Shown here in pieces: positions 9,548-16,652 of a stretch of DNA of 64,000 nucleotides (its first letter is position 1; each line of letters begins with the position of its first letter). The DNA is from Achromobacter insuavis (GTDB lineage Bacteria > Pseudomonadota > Gammaproteobacteria > Burkholderiales > Burkholderiaceae_B). The translations under genes and the position numbers were made by a program. The notes under the pieces are model-generated. The model was not told the origin of the DNA, made no database searches, and saw only the letters and a program-made list of their open reading frames with translations. The stretch spans positions 1 to 64,000 of the forward strand of contig NZ_CADIJR010000019.1 in the NCBI RefSeq assembly GCF_902859645.1, read 5' to 3'.

Positions 9548-10354
9548 TCAGAAGGCGGGAATCAGCGAACCCTTGAATTCGCTGTCGATGAAGGTGCGTA
9601 CTTCGGGCGACTGGTAGGCGGCCACCAGTTTCTTGACCCAGGGCTGGTCGCGGTCCTTGGTGCGCACCGCGATGATGTTGGCGTAGGGACCATTGGCGGC
9701 TTCGCGGCCGATGGCGTCGCGCGCCGGTTCCAGGCCGGCCTGGGTGGCGTAGTCGTTGTTGATCGAGGCGGCGGTCAGGTCGTCGAGCGAACGCGGCAAC
9801 TGCGCGGCATCCAGCGGCACCAGCTTGAGCTTGCGCGGGTTGGACACCACGTCCGAGGGCGTGGCGTTGTTCTTTTCCTCGGCCTCGGGCTTGAGGGTGA
9901 TGAGCTTGTAGGCGGCCAGCAGGCGCAGCGCGCGGTTGCCATTGGACGGATCGTTCTGGATGCCGACCGAGGCGCCTTCGGGCAGGTCGTTGAGCGATTT
10001 GATCTTGCGCGAATAGAAGCCCAGCGGCGCGGTCACGGTCAGGCCGACCGGCACGATGTCGAAGCCGCGCGCCTTGATCTGGTTGTCGAGGAAGGGCTTG
10101 TGCTGGAAGGCGTTGGCGTCGAGGTCGCCGGCGTTCAGGGCGGCATTGGGAAGCTGGTAGTCGTTGAACTTGACCAGCTTGATCTCGAGGCCGTCACGGG
10201 CGGCGACCTTCTTGACGACGTCGAAGATCTTCTCGGTGGAGCCGACGGAGATGCCGACGGTGATGGTCTTTTTTTCCTGCGTGTCGGCGTGGGCCGTGCT
10301 GGTCAGGGCCAGGGCGAGGGTGGTCGCGGTGAGCAGGTGGCGAGTGAAGGACAT
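9548..10354 (-). CDS. MetQ/NlpA family substrate-binding protein (second copy)
   Basis: A 268-residue NlpA/MetQ family protein with a Sec signal (cleavage after TSTAHA, residues 18-23). Motifs are [25 protein letters not shown] and [16 protein letters not shown]. It is a diverged paralogue of the MetQ encoded 6 kb downstream in the same operon. It opens the operon. It may give MetNI a second specificity, for example oxidised methionine or another sulfur compound (inference). All valine codons in its first 60 codons are GTC, part of a local strand bias that continues into the upstream region. Confidence 0.88.
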   Translation of the reverse strand: MSFTRHLLTATTLALALTSTAHADTQEKKTITVGISVGSTEKIFDVVKKVAARDGLEIKLVKFNDYQLPNAALNAGDLDANAFQHKPFLDNQIKARGFDIVPVGLTVTAPLGFYSRKIKSLNDLPEGASVGIQNDPSNGNRALRLLAAYKLITLKPEAEEKNNATPSDVVSNPRKLKLVPLDAAQLPRSLDDLTAASINNDYATQAGLEPARDAIGREAANGPYANIIAVRTKDRDQPWVKKLVAAYQSPEVRTFIDSEFKGSLIPAF

Positions 10355-10423
10355 CTTGTTTTTCCGACGAGATTCGAATGAGTTGACTGGATTCTGTCAT
10401 TGCGAAATCTTTGGGAAAAATAC

Positions 10424-10498
10424 TTAGTGGGTATGAGGATATGTGGTGTGGGTTGGTTTTTTTTGGGGTTTGGGGGTTTTGGAAATATGAGGTTATTT
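10424..10498. other. 75-nt C-free, G/T-rich run
   Basis: The plus strand contains no C over these 75 bases and includes a run of eight T flanked by G-runs. The next 60 bases contain only seven C including the first. Such a tract is striking in a genome of this GC content. It could form G-quadruplex or R-loop structures. Confidence 0.85.
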
Positions 10499-10550
10499 CG
10501 GGGAGTTTGGGTGGGTGGGGGAGCGGGCAGGGTTTGGGTTCTTAAGGCGC

Positions 10551-10706
10551 GCGTGGTGGGGTCGGTGGGGGATGGCGGGGCTACGATTGCGGTCCGGAGC
10601 GTTCGCTCCGGACTTCCCCTTCGTCAACCTCGTCCGCCTTCGGCTCCCTACGGTTTCCCTCGGGCGCATCTACACGCCCCGCCATCCCCCACCGACCCCG
10701 CCACGC
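10551..10706. repeat. Large inverted-repeat element, copy A
   Basis: The outer arms are 31 bp (10551-10581 and 10676-10706) and match as inverted repeats at 30 of 31 positions. Between them lies a 94-bp core with a second palindrome (gtccggagcg-tt-cgctccggac) and a C/T-rich tail ending ccctcgggcgcat. The core is about 85% identical to that of copy B in reverse orientation, while the arms differ in sequence but stay self-complementary. Confidence 0.9.
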
Positions 10707-10801
10707 GCTCGCGATGAGACTTAGCTACGGGCTTTGGGGCGGGTGGTTTGCTTGGCATGCTGATGCAACGTCAAGGTTGGGGGGAGAGATTTACGGGGCC
10801 C

Positions 10802-10835
10802 GTCCTAAAAGGCCGCCCGGGCGGCCTTTTAGGAC
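10802..10835. repeat. Perfect 34-bp palindrome, repeat family C copy 1
   Basis: Perfect self-complementary arms gtcctaaaaggccgccc / gggcggccttttaggac. The centre ggccgcccgggcggcc recurs nearby with small changes, and the downstream flank (cttacg..gtcttgcg..ccgatggcgct..cgcgtgtgg) is shared with copy 3. It could act as a bidirectional terminator because the stem ends in A4/T4. Confidence 0.9.
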
Positions 10836-10948
10836 TTACGCGGTGTCTTGCGTCTGGCCGATGGCGCTCTCGCGTGTGGGTGGGGGTGTTGGTGTTTTTA
10901 TGGGGGGCTGGCGTGGATTGGAAGATCTTGCGGTGGTCGCCCTTCCTC

Positions 10949-10964
10949 GGCCGCGCGGGCGGCC
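10949..10964. repeat. Palindrome family C copy 2
   Basis: ggccgcgcgggcggcc, the centre of the palindrome family, followed downstream by gtcttgcg and gatgccgct as in copies 1 and 3. The outer arms have decayed. Confidence 0.75.
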
Positions 10965-11038
10965 ATCGGAGGGCATCCGCGGGGTCTTGCGGTTGAGGAT
11001 GCCGCTGCGCGCTTGCGAGGAGTGGTGGGGCGGGGCCC

Positions 11039-11073
11039 GCCTCAAACCGGCCGCGCGGGCGGCCTTTTGAGGC
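11039..11073. repeat. Palindrome family C copy 3
   Basis: An imperfect palindrome with arms gcctcaaaccggccgc and gcggccttttgaggc. The downstream flank aligns with that of copy 1 (cttac, gtcttgcg, atgccgct, tcgcgtgtgg). Direct orientation relative to copies 1 and 2. Confidence 0.85.
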
Positions 11074-11417
11074 TTACATGACGTCTTGCGATCCGTAATG
11101 CCGCTATCGCGTGTGGCGGCGACGAGATCATTGTCTTTGCAAGGCTTGCCGGCACCGCGAGTCGTTTGTCATTGAAGATATGCCAGCACCGCAGCGCATT
11201 GCCCCAAGACATACCCGCGCCAAAGCCCTTTGCCATTGAACACCTGCCCGCACCAAGACTGTTTGTGGTCGGCGCGCGAAGCTCGTCACGCGCAACACGG
11301 CGCACATCGCGCCGACCACCACCGCCCCTCCCCCTGACGTGCGGAATCAATAGAAAACCGCTCGCCACCCGCGCACAGCGCACCCGCCCCACCTTCAAAT
11401 GCACAAACGCCCAGCGT

Positions 11418-11433
11418 GGCCGCCCGCGCGGCC
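11418..11433. repeat. Palindrome family C copy 4 (opposite orientation)
   Basis: ggccgcccgcgcggcc, the reverse complement of the copy 2/3 centre, lying on the other side of the composition switch. Confidence 0.6.
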
Positions 11434-11504
11434 GCGATGGGCAGCCCTGCAGGTTTCATGCCCTGCACACAGCTCTAGCACCGCGACAAGCCTCGAAATC
11501 TGTA

Positions 11505-11668
11505 GCCCCTCGGTCGGGCGGACCCGATGGCGGGCAACCTCGATGCGCCCGAGGGAATCCGAAGGAGTCGCCGAAGGCGAGGACGAGGATGACGAAGGGG
11601 CAGTCCGGAGCGAACGCTCCGGACCGCAATCGTGGGCGCCCGCCATCGGGTCCGCCCGACCGAGGGGC
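11505..11668. repeat. Large inverted-repeat element, copy B
   Basis: The outer arms are 31 bp (11505-11535 and 11638-11668) and are perfect inverted repeats. The core, read on the minus strand, repeats the copy A core (attgcggtccggagcg... ccctcgggcgcat). The arms share only the gatggcggg part and a tcggt-ggg part with copy A; other changes are mirrored on both arms, so pairing is kept. Confidence 0.9.
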
Positions 11669-11703
11669 GACCTACGAAGCAACATCCGCCACGCAAAAAC
11701 AAG

Positions 11704-13074
11704 CTAAGCAATCACCCGCCGATACTCCCCAGCCACATGCTCCCCCGGCAACAACGCCCTCCCCGCCCCAAACAACTTCTCCCGCAACGTCCCCTCCGCA
11801 TAAGCCGTCTTGTACACCCCCCGTTCCTGCAACTCCGGCACCACCAGATCCACGAAATCCGCATAGCACTCCGGCGTCACCGTCCTCGCCAGGTTGAAGC
11901 CGTCGATGTCCGTTTCTTCCACCCACGACGCCAGTTCATCGGCCACCTGCGACGCGCTGCCCACCAGCGCCGGGTAGCGGCCGCCCAGCGCCATGTCCGC
12001 CAGCAGATCGCGTACCGTGCGGTCCGTGCGGGCCACCGTCAGGTTCTTCACCGCCGACTCGATCGCGTTGTTCTTCACGTAGCGGATCGGCTCGTCCGCC
12101 GCATAGCGCGAAAAATCGATGCCGGTCGAACTGGCGTAATGGGCCAGGCCCGCCTCCGGGTTGGCGTAGCGCAGGTACTCCGCGTGCTTCTCGCGCGCCT
12201 CGGCCTCGGTGCGGCCCACCACCGCCGTCACGCCCATGAAGAACTTGATATCGCGCGGATCGCGGCCCTCGCGGGCCACCGACTCGCGCACGCCCGCCAC
12301 CAGCTTGCGCAGGCCTTCCTTGGTCTGGCTCGACACGAACACGCATTCCGCGTGGCGCGCCGCGAAGGCCTGGCCGCGGCCCGACGAGCCCGCCTGGTAC
12401 AGCACCGGCGTGCGCTGGCGCGACGGTTCCGACAGGTGATAGCCCTGCACCTTGTAATACTTGCCCTCGTGATCGATGCGCCGCACCGCCGCCGGATCGG
12501 CATAGACGCGCGCGCGCCGGTCGGCGCGCACCGCGCCGTCGTCCCAGCTGCCTTCCCACAGCTTGTAGGCCACCTCCAGGAACTCGTCGGCGCGGTCGTA
12601 GCGCTCGTCGTGCGCGATCTGTTCCGACAGGCCCATGGCGCGCGCCGCGCTCTCCAGGTAGCCGGTGACGATGTTCCAGCCGATGCGGCCATCGGTCAGG
12701 TGGTCCAGCGTCGAAAAGCGGCGCGCCAGCAGGTACGGCGCCTCGTAGGTCAGGTTCACCGTCACGCCGAAACCCAGGTGGCGGGTGGCGGCGGCCATGG
12801 CGGAGACCGTCAGCAGCGGGTCGTTGACCGGCAGTTGGATCGACTCGCGCAGCGTCAGGTCGGCCGAGTCCTGGTACACGTCGTAGACGCCGACGATGTC
12901 GGCCAGGAACAGCCCGTCGAACAGGCCGCGCTCCAGCAGGCGCGCCAGGTCGGTCCAGTAGTCCAGCGTCTTGTACCGCGTCGACGTATCGCGCGGATGC
13001 GTCCACAGGCCGTGGTTGATGTGGCCGACGCAGTTCATGTTGAACGCGTTCAGGAGGATCTGCTTCTTCGCCAT
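11704..13074 (-). CDS. LLM-class flavin-dependent monooxygenase (NtaA/SnaA/DszA type)
   Basis: A 456-residue luciferase-like monooxygenase from the ATG before AKKQILLNAFNMN. NtaA/DszA-type motifs are NCVGHINHGLWTHPRD, GWNIVTGYLESAARAMG and VLYQAGSSGRGQAFAARHAE. It needs FMNH2 and O2. It is the last gene of a three-gene unit with two SfnB-like oxidoreductases, so a role in opening or desulfurising an organosulfur compound is likely. Odd: of its last 61 codons only three end in C (TAC, TTC, TGC), although C-ending codons dominate the rest. The end of the gene shares the G/T-rich bias of the downstream gap. Confidence 0.88.
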   Translation of the reverse strand: MAKKQILLNAFNMNCVGHINHGLWTHPRDTSTRYKTLDYWTDLARLLERGLFDGLFLADIVGVYDVYQDSADLTLRESIQLPVNDPLLTVSAMAAATRHLGFGVTVNLTYEAPYLLARRFSTLDHLTDGRIGWNIVTGYLESAARAMGLSEQIAHDERYDRADEFLEVAYKLWEGSWDDGAVRADRRARVYADPAAVRRIDHEGKYYKVQGYHLSEPSRQRTPVLYQAGSSGRGQAFAARHAECVFVSSQTKEGLRKLVAGVRESVAREGRDPRDIKFFMGVTAVVGRTEAEAREKHAEYLRYANPEAGLAHYASSTGIDFSRYAADEPIRYVKNNAIESAVKNLTVARTDRTVRDLLADMALGGRYPALVGSASQVADELASWVEETDIDGFNLARTVTPECYADFVDLVVPELQERGVYKTAYAEGTLREKLFGAGRALLPGEHVAGEYRRVIA

Positions 13075-13094
13075 GGCGTGCGGTTCCGAGGGAA

Positions 13095-14312
13095 TCAAGT
13101 GGTGCCGACGCGGCCGGGCGCGGCGTCGTTCAGGTAGTAGTTGCCGACCGCGTGGCGCTTCCAGCGCACCGGATCGTGCAGCGTGTGGGTGCGGGCGTTG
13201 CGCCAGTGGCGGTCCAGGTTCAATTGATCGAGCGTGGCCTGGGTGCCGGCCAGTTCGAACAGCTTGGTGCCGGCGGCCAGGGCCGACTCCGTCGTCAGGG
13301 CGCGGGCCTCGGCCACCGCGATGGCGGCGGCCGCCACCAGCTGCGGTTGCGGGTCGGCGGTGGCGATGTCGAGGATGCGGCCGGCGCGGGCCACCAGCGC
13401 GCGGGCCGCGTCCAGGCGGATCGACAGGCGGCCGAACTCGCTGACGGTCAACGGATCGTCGGCGGCGCGCTCGACGCCGGCGTCGATCCACGGCCGCGAG
13501 CGGTTGCGCACGAAATCCAGCGCATCCGCCAGGGCGGCCTGGCCGATGCCCAGGTCGATCGCGGCGTGGATGATCTGCGCCAGCGGCTTGATGGTGTTGG
13601 GCGGCGCGGCCGGATCGATCAGCACCATCACGTCCGCGGCGGGCACGGCCACGTCCTTGAACAGCACGGTGCCGCTGCCCGTCACGCGCTGGCCGAAACC
13701 GGACCAGTCGTCGATCACTTCCACGCCGGGGCTGTCGCGGCGCACGAAGGCCAGCCGCTGCAGGCCGTCCTCGCCCACCGTCGCGGTGGGGATCCATTGC
13801 GCGTAGAGCGCGCCGGTGCAATAGAACTTGCTGCCGTTGATGCGCCAGCCGCCCTGGCCATCGTCCGACAGGCGGGTGCGGCGCTCGGCCGCGGTGCGCG
13901 TGCCGATCTCGGCCAGCGCGTTGCCGAAGCGTTCGCCGGCCAGGGCGCGGGCGTAGAAGCGGCGCTGCTGGTCGGCGTTGCCGTTGACCCGCAACACCTC
14001 CAGCGCGTAGTAGTGGTTCTGCGGGATCTGGCCGAGCGAGCCGTCGGCGCCGGAGATGATCGCCGTGACCTGGGCCAGCGTCACCCGCGACACGCCGGCG
14101 CCGCCGTGTTCGCGCGGCACGGTGATGCCCCACAGCCCGGACTGCGAATAGCGCTCCAGCTCCGGCAACGGCAGGCGCCGTTCGCGGTCGCGCACGGCGG
14201 CGTCGCGAGCGAAGTCGGCGGCCAGTTCGCGCGCGACGTCGAGCGCCTCGGCGTCGCTGCCGATGATCGCGGCGCGCTGCGGCGCCAGGGTCGAGATGGC
14301 GATGTCGGTCAT
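13095..14312 (-). CDS. SfnB family sulfur-acquisition oxidoreductase (copy 1)
   Basis: A 405-residue acyl-CoA dehydrogenase-fold protein. SfnB-like motifs are GLWGITVPREHGGAGVS, SLGQIPQNHYYALEVLR, FYCTGALYAQWIPT and the C-terminal RHWRNARTHTLHDPVRWK. It most likely works with reduced flavin on a sulfur compound. It ends 20 bp before the LLM monooxygenase start and begins 4 bp after its paralogue, so the three are one operon. The paralogue shares the same motifs throughout, which indicates tandem duplication. Confidence 0.87.
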   Translation of the reverse strand: MTDIAISTLAPQRAAIIGSDAEALDVARELAADFARDAAVRDRERRLPLPELERYSQSGLWGITVPREHGGAGVSRVTLAQVTAIISGADGSLGQIPQNHYYALEVLRVNGNADQQRRFYARALAGERFGNALAEIGTRTAAERRTRLSDDGQGGWRINGSKFYCTGALYAQWIPTATVGEDGLQRLAFVRRDSPGVEVIDDWSGFGQRVTGSGTVLFKDVAVPAADVMVLIDPAAPPNTIKPLAQIIHAAIDLGIGQAALADALDFVRNRSRPWIDAGVERAADDPLTVSEFGRLSIRLDAARALVARAGRILDIATADPQPQLVAAAAIAVAEARALTTESALAAGTKLFELAGTQATLDQLNLDRHWRNARTHTLHDPVRWKRHAVGNYYLNDAAPGRVGTT

Positions 14313-14316
14313 GGCC

Positions 14317-15558
14317 TCAGATCCAGGAATGGCGGTTGGGGCGGCGCCCGTTCAACAGGTAATTGCCGACCGCGTGGTACTTCCAGCGCACCGGGTCGTG
14401 CAGCGTGTGGGTGCGGGCGTTGCGCCAATGGCGGTCCAGGTTGAATTCCGCCAGCGAGGCGCGGGCGCCCGACAGTTCGAACAGCGTTTCGCTGGCCGCC
14501 AGGGCGATCTCGGTGGTCAGCGCCTTGGCCCGCGCCACCGCGATCGAGGCGGCGGCCACGTCATCGGTATCCAGCGCGCGCGGCGTGGCCTCGTCCAGGT
14601 GCGCCGCGGCCTCGGTCAGCACCGCCTGCGCCGCGTGCAGGTCGATGAACAGCCGGCCCACGTCGCCGATCACGTAGGGGTCCTGGGTGGCGCGCTCGAC
14701 CCCGGCCTCGGCCCACGGCCGGGCGCGTTCGCGCAGGAATTTCACGGTGTCGTTCAGGGCCGCCTCGGCGATGCCGGCGTCGATGGCGGCCTGCATCAGC
14801 TGCGCGAACGGGCCTTGCAGCGCTGGCGTCTCCAGCAGCGTCCAGGCCGGCAGCACGGTATCCGCCTCGACCCGCACGTTGTCCAGCAGCACCGTGCCGC
14901 TGGCGGTCGTGCGCTGGCCGAAGCTGGACCAGTCATCCACCACCGTCAGGCCGGGCGCGCCGCGCTCGAGCAGCACCGTCACCAGCCGGCCCTCGGTATC
15001 CAGCGCCTTGGTCGGAATCCAGTGCGCGTACAGCGCGCCGGTCGAATAGAACTTGCGGCCCGACAGCCGGTAGCCGTCGCCATCCGCCACCAGCCGCGCC
15101 TGCACGTCGCGCGCATGGCGCGTGTGGCGTTCGGGGCCGGCGTTGCCCAGCCGCCGGCCGGCCAGCACGCCCTCGTAGTAGCGCCGCTTCTGCTGCGGCG
15201 TGCCGACCTGCCGCAGCAGGTTGAGCGCGCCGAAGTGGTTCTGCGGAATCTGGCCCAGCGACGGGTCGGCCGCGCTGATGATGCGGAACACGTCGGCCAG
15301 CGTCACGTGCGAGACCTGCGCGCCGCCATACTCGCGCGGCACGGTGATGCCGCCCAGGCCGCTGGCCGAATAGCGTTCGATCTCGCGCCACGGCAGGCTG
15401 CGCGCCTGGTCGCGCTGCGCCGCGCCCTGGGCGAAGTCCGCCGCCAGCGCGTGCGCGGCGTCGATGGCCTCGCCGTCGCCGCGGATGCGGGCGGCGGGCA
15501 CCACGCGCGGGGCCGCGTCGTCATCGATCGGGAGAGAGGAACTCGCGGCTTGGGGCAT
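14317..15558 (-). CDS. SfnB family sulfur-acquisition oxidoreductase (copy 2)
   Basis: A 413-residue paralogue of the next gene, with GLGGITVPREYGGAQVSHVT, SLGQIPQNHFGALNLLRQVG, FYSTGALYAHWIPTKAL and the ending RHWRNARTHTLHDPVRWKYH. It is the first gene of the minus-strand operon, divergent from the ferritin-like gene across a 229-bp gap. That gap contains a broken dyad (atttgga / tccaaat near 15640-15710) and no obvious regulator gene. Function is as for its neighbour. Confidence 0.87.
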   Translation of the reverse strand: MPQAASSSLPIDDDAAPRVVPAARIRGDGEAIDAAHALAADFAQGAAQRDQARSLPWREIERYSASGLGGITVPREYGGAQVSHVTLADVFRIISAADPSLGQIPQNHFGALNLLRQVGTPQQKRRYYEGVLAGRRLGNAGPERHTRHARDVQARLVADGDGYRLSGRKFYSTGALYAHWIPTKALDTEGRLVTVLLERGAPGLTVVDDWSSFGQRTTASGTVLLDNVRVEADTVLPAWTLLETPALQGPFAQLMQAAIDAGIAEAALNDTVKFLRERARPWAEAGVERATQDPYVIGDVGRLFIDLHAAQAVLTEAAAHLDEATPRALDTDDVAAASIAVARAKALTTEIALAASETLFELSGARASLAEFNLDRHWRNARTHTLHDPVRWKYHAVGNYLLNGRRPNRHSWI

Positions 15559-15787
15559 GGGACGATGCGGACGGAAGGGAAAGATACAGCCTATCGGCCC
15601 GCCGCGGCGCGCGGAAGGACGGATTTCTCATGCGGATATTTGGAATCGGTATATGCGCCGGAGCGCGCCCATGCCCTCCATTAGCGGCCCGCGCCCGGGC
15701 ATATCCAAATCACGAAAGAGTGTTTGCGGCGCGCTTCGGCGCTTGCTTAGAGTCGAGCTTTTCCGTTGACCGCCTGGCGTTGCCCTC

Positions 15788-16615
15788 ATGCCCGAACTGG
15801 ATCTGCCCATTGCCCTGGACTACGACGGCACGCTGGAAGCGCGCCTGTTCGACGACATCCGCCTGACGGTCGCGCCGAACATTCCGGCCGCGCGCATCGA
15901 GCCGCCGCGCGACCTGGCCGGCGCCGCAGAGCGCCAGGCCGCCGGCGAGTACGCCATCTGGAACACGGTGCACGACCTGTTCATCACCCAGGTGGCGGCG
16001 CACGCCATCGCCGGCCTGTTCCGCGATGACACCGATTTCCAGTTCGCGCTGGCGCGCCAGCTGGGCGACGACGCCGCCCATGCCGAGTTTTCGCTGGCGC
16101 GGGCCACCCTGCTGCTGGATCGCGACGCCAGATCGGAGGTCGAACAGGGCGTGCGCGATGCCTGGGACCTGGTCGGCGGCTTCGCGCTGCGCAACTGGCA
16201 GAACTTCCTGGCCTGGCAGTTCCACTACGAGCACTACATCCTGGCGCGCCTGTTCGTGAACCGTCGCACCGCGCGGGTGCTGGACTTCGGCCATCGCGAA
16301 TTCGGCGAGAACCGCATCCTGCCCGACGAGGAGGCGCATCGCATCCGCATCACGCAGTGGTGGCTGCGCAAGCTGGCCGGCGCCAGCGAGACCGAACGCC
16401 ACGAGTGGACCGAAGGCCTGATCCAGGCCGACGAGGACGTGCAGCGCCTCCTCGGCCCCTACCTGCGCGACTCCTGGCAGCTGAACCTGCGCGCCACCGG
16501 CCTGGACACCCGCGGCCACGTCGCGCTGTACGACGCCTGGCGGCGCGAACTGCTCGCCACCCTCCTGCGCGTGGCGCCCGACGACCTGCCCGCCCTGACC
16601 AGCCTGGCCGCCTGA
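15788..16615 (+). CDS. Ferritin-like putative diiron protein of unknown function
   Basis: A 275-residue soluble, mostly helical protein that I do not recognise as a named family. Seen: a ferritin-like set of possible metal ligands in order, Glu54 (AAGEYAIWN), Asp95-x-x-His98 (GDDAAHAEF), Glu148 (FHYEHYILA) and Glu181-x-x-His184 (PDEEAHRIR). Spacing fits four long helices. Known: E...(E/D)xxH...E...ExxH binds two irons in diiron oxidases such as PaaA-type hydroxylases and ferritins. Inference: a diiron oxygenase or oxidase acting on the compound imported by the ABC system that follows 37 bp later. Divergent from the SfnB-LLM operon. No signal peptide, hence cytoplasmic. Confidence 0.75.
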   Translation: MPELDLPIALDYDGTLEARLFDDIRLTVAPNIPAARIEPPRDLAGAAERQAAGEYAIWNTVHDLFITQVAAHAIAGLFRDDTDFQFALARQLGDDAAHAEFSLARATLLLDRDARSEVEQGVRDAWDLVGGFALRNWQNFLAWQFHYEHYILARLFVNRRTARVLDFGHREFGENRILPDEEAHRIRITQWWLRKLAGASETERHEWTEGLIQADEDVQRLLGPYLRDSWQLNLRATGLDTRGHVALYDAWRRELLATLLRVAPDDLPALTSLAA

Positions 16616-16652
16616 CGCGGCCGCACTCCCCCTCACGACCGAAGGAACCCGC

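Larger units (their letters stand above)
10355..11703. other. 1.35-kb gene-free region rich in repeats and strand bias
   Basis: No reading frame here has convincing composition or homology. The stretch holds two ~160-bp inverted-repeat elements in opposite orientation, four copies of a short GC palindrome, and imperfect ~65-bp direct repeats around 11164-11255 (tttgtcattgaa / tttgccattgaa). It also holds a 75-nt run without any C. The first 100 bp or so (AT-richer, 10360-10440) should contain the promoter of the sulfur operon. The plus strand is G/T-rich on the left and C/A-rich on the right. Confidence 0.8.

Noticed and set aside
10355-10440. SAM or methionine riboswitch before the sulfur operon
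   Set aside because: Only about 80 AT-rich bases precede metQ2 and I could not fit a conserved riboswitch core.
10802-11433. CRISPR-like array of palindromic repeats
   Set aside because: Only four degenerate copies, irregular spacing (100-370 bp), mixed orientation and no cas genes.
10714-11897. Several open frames on both strands in the repeat-rich gap, up to 243 codons
   Set aside because: They are low-complexity (Arg/Pro/Gly/Trp-rich), cross the palindromes, have no ribosome-binding sites and follow the local base skew instead of codon bias.
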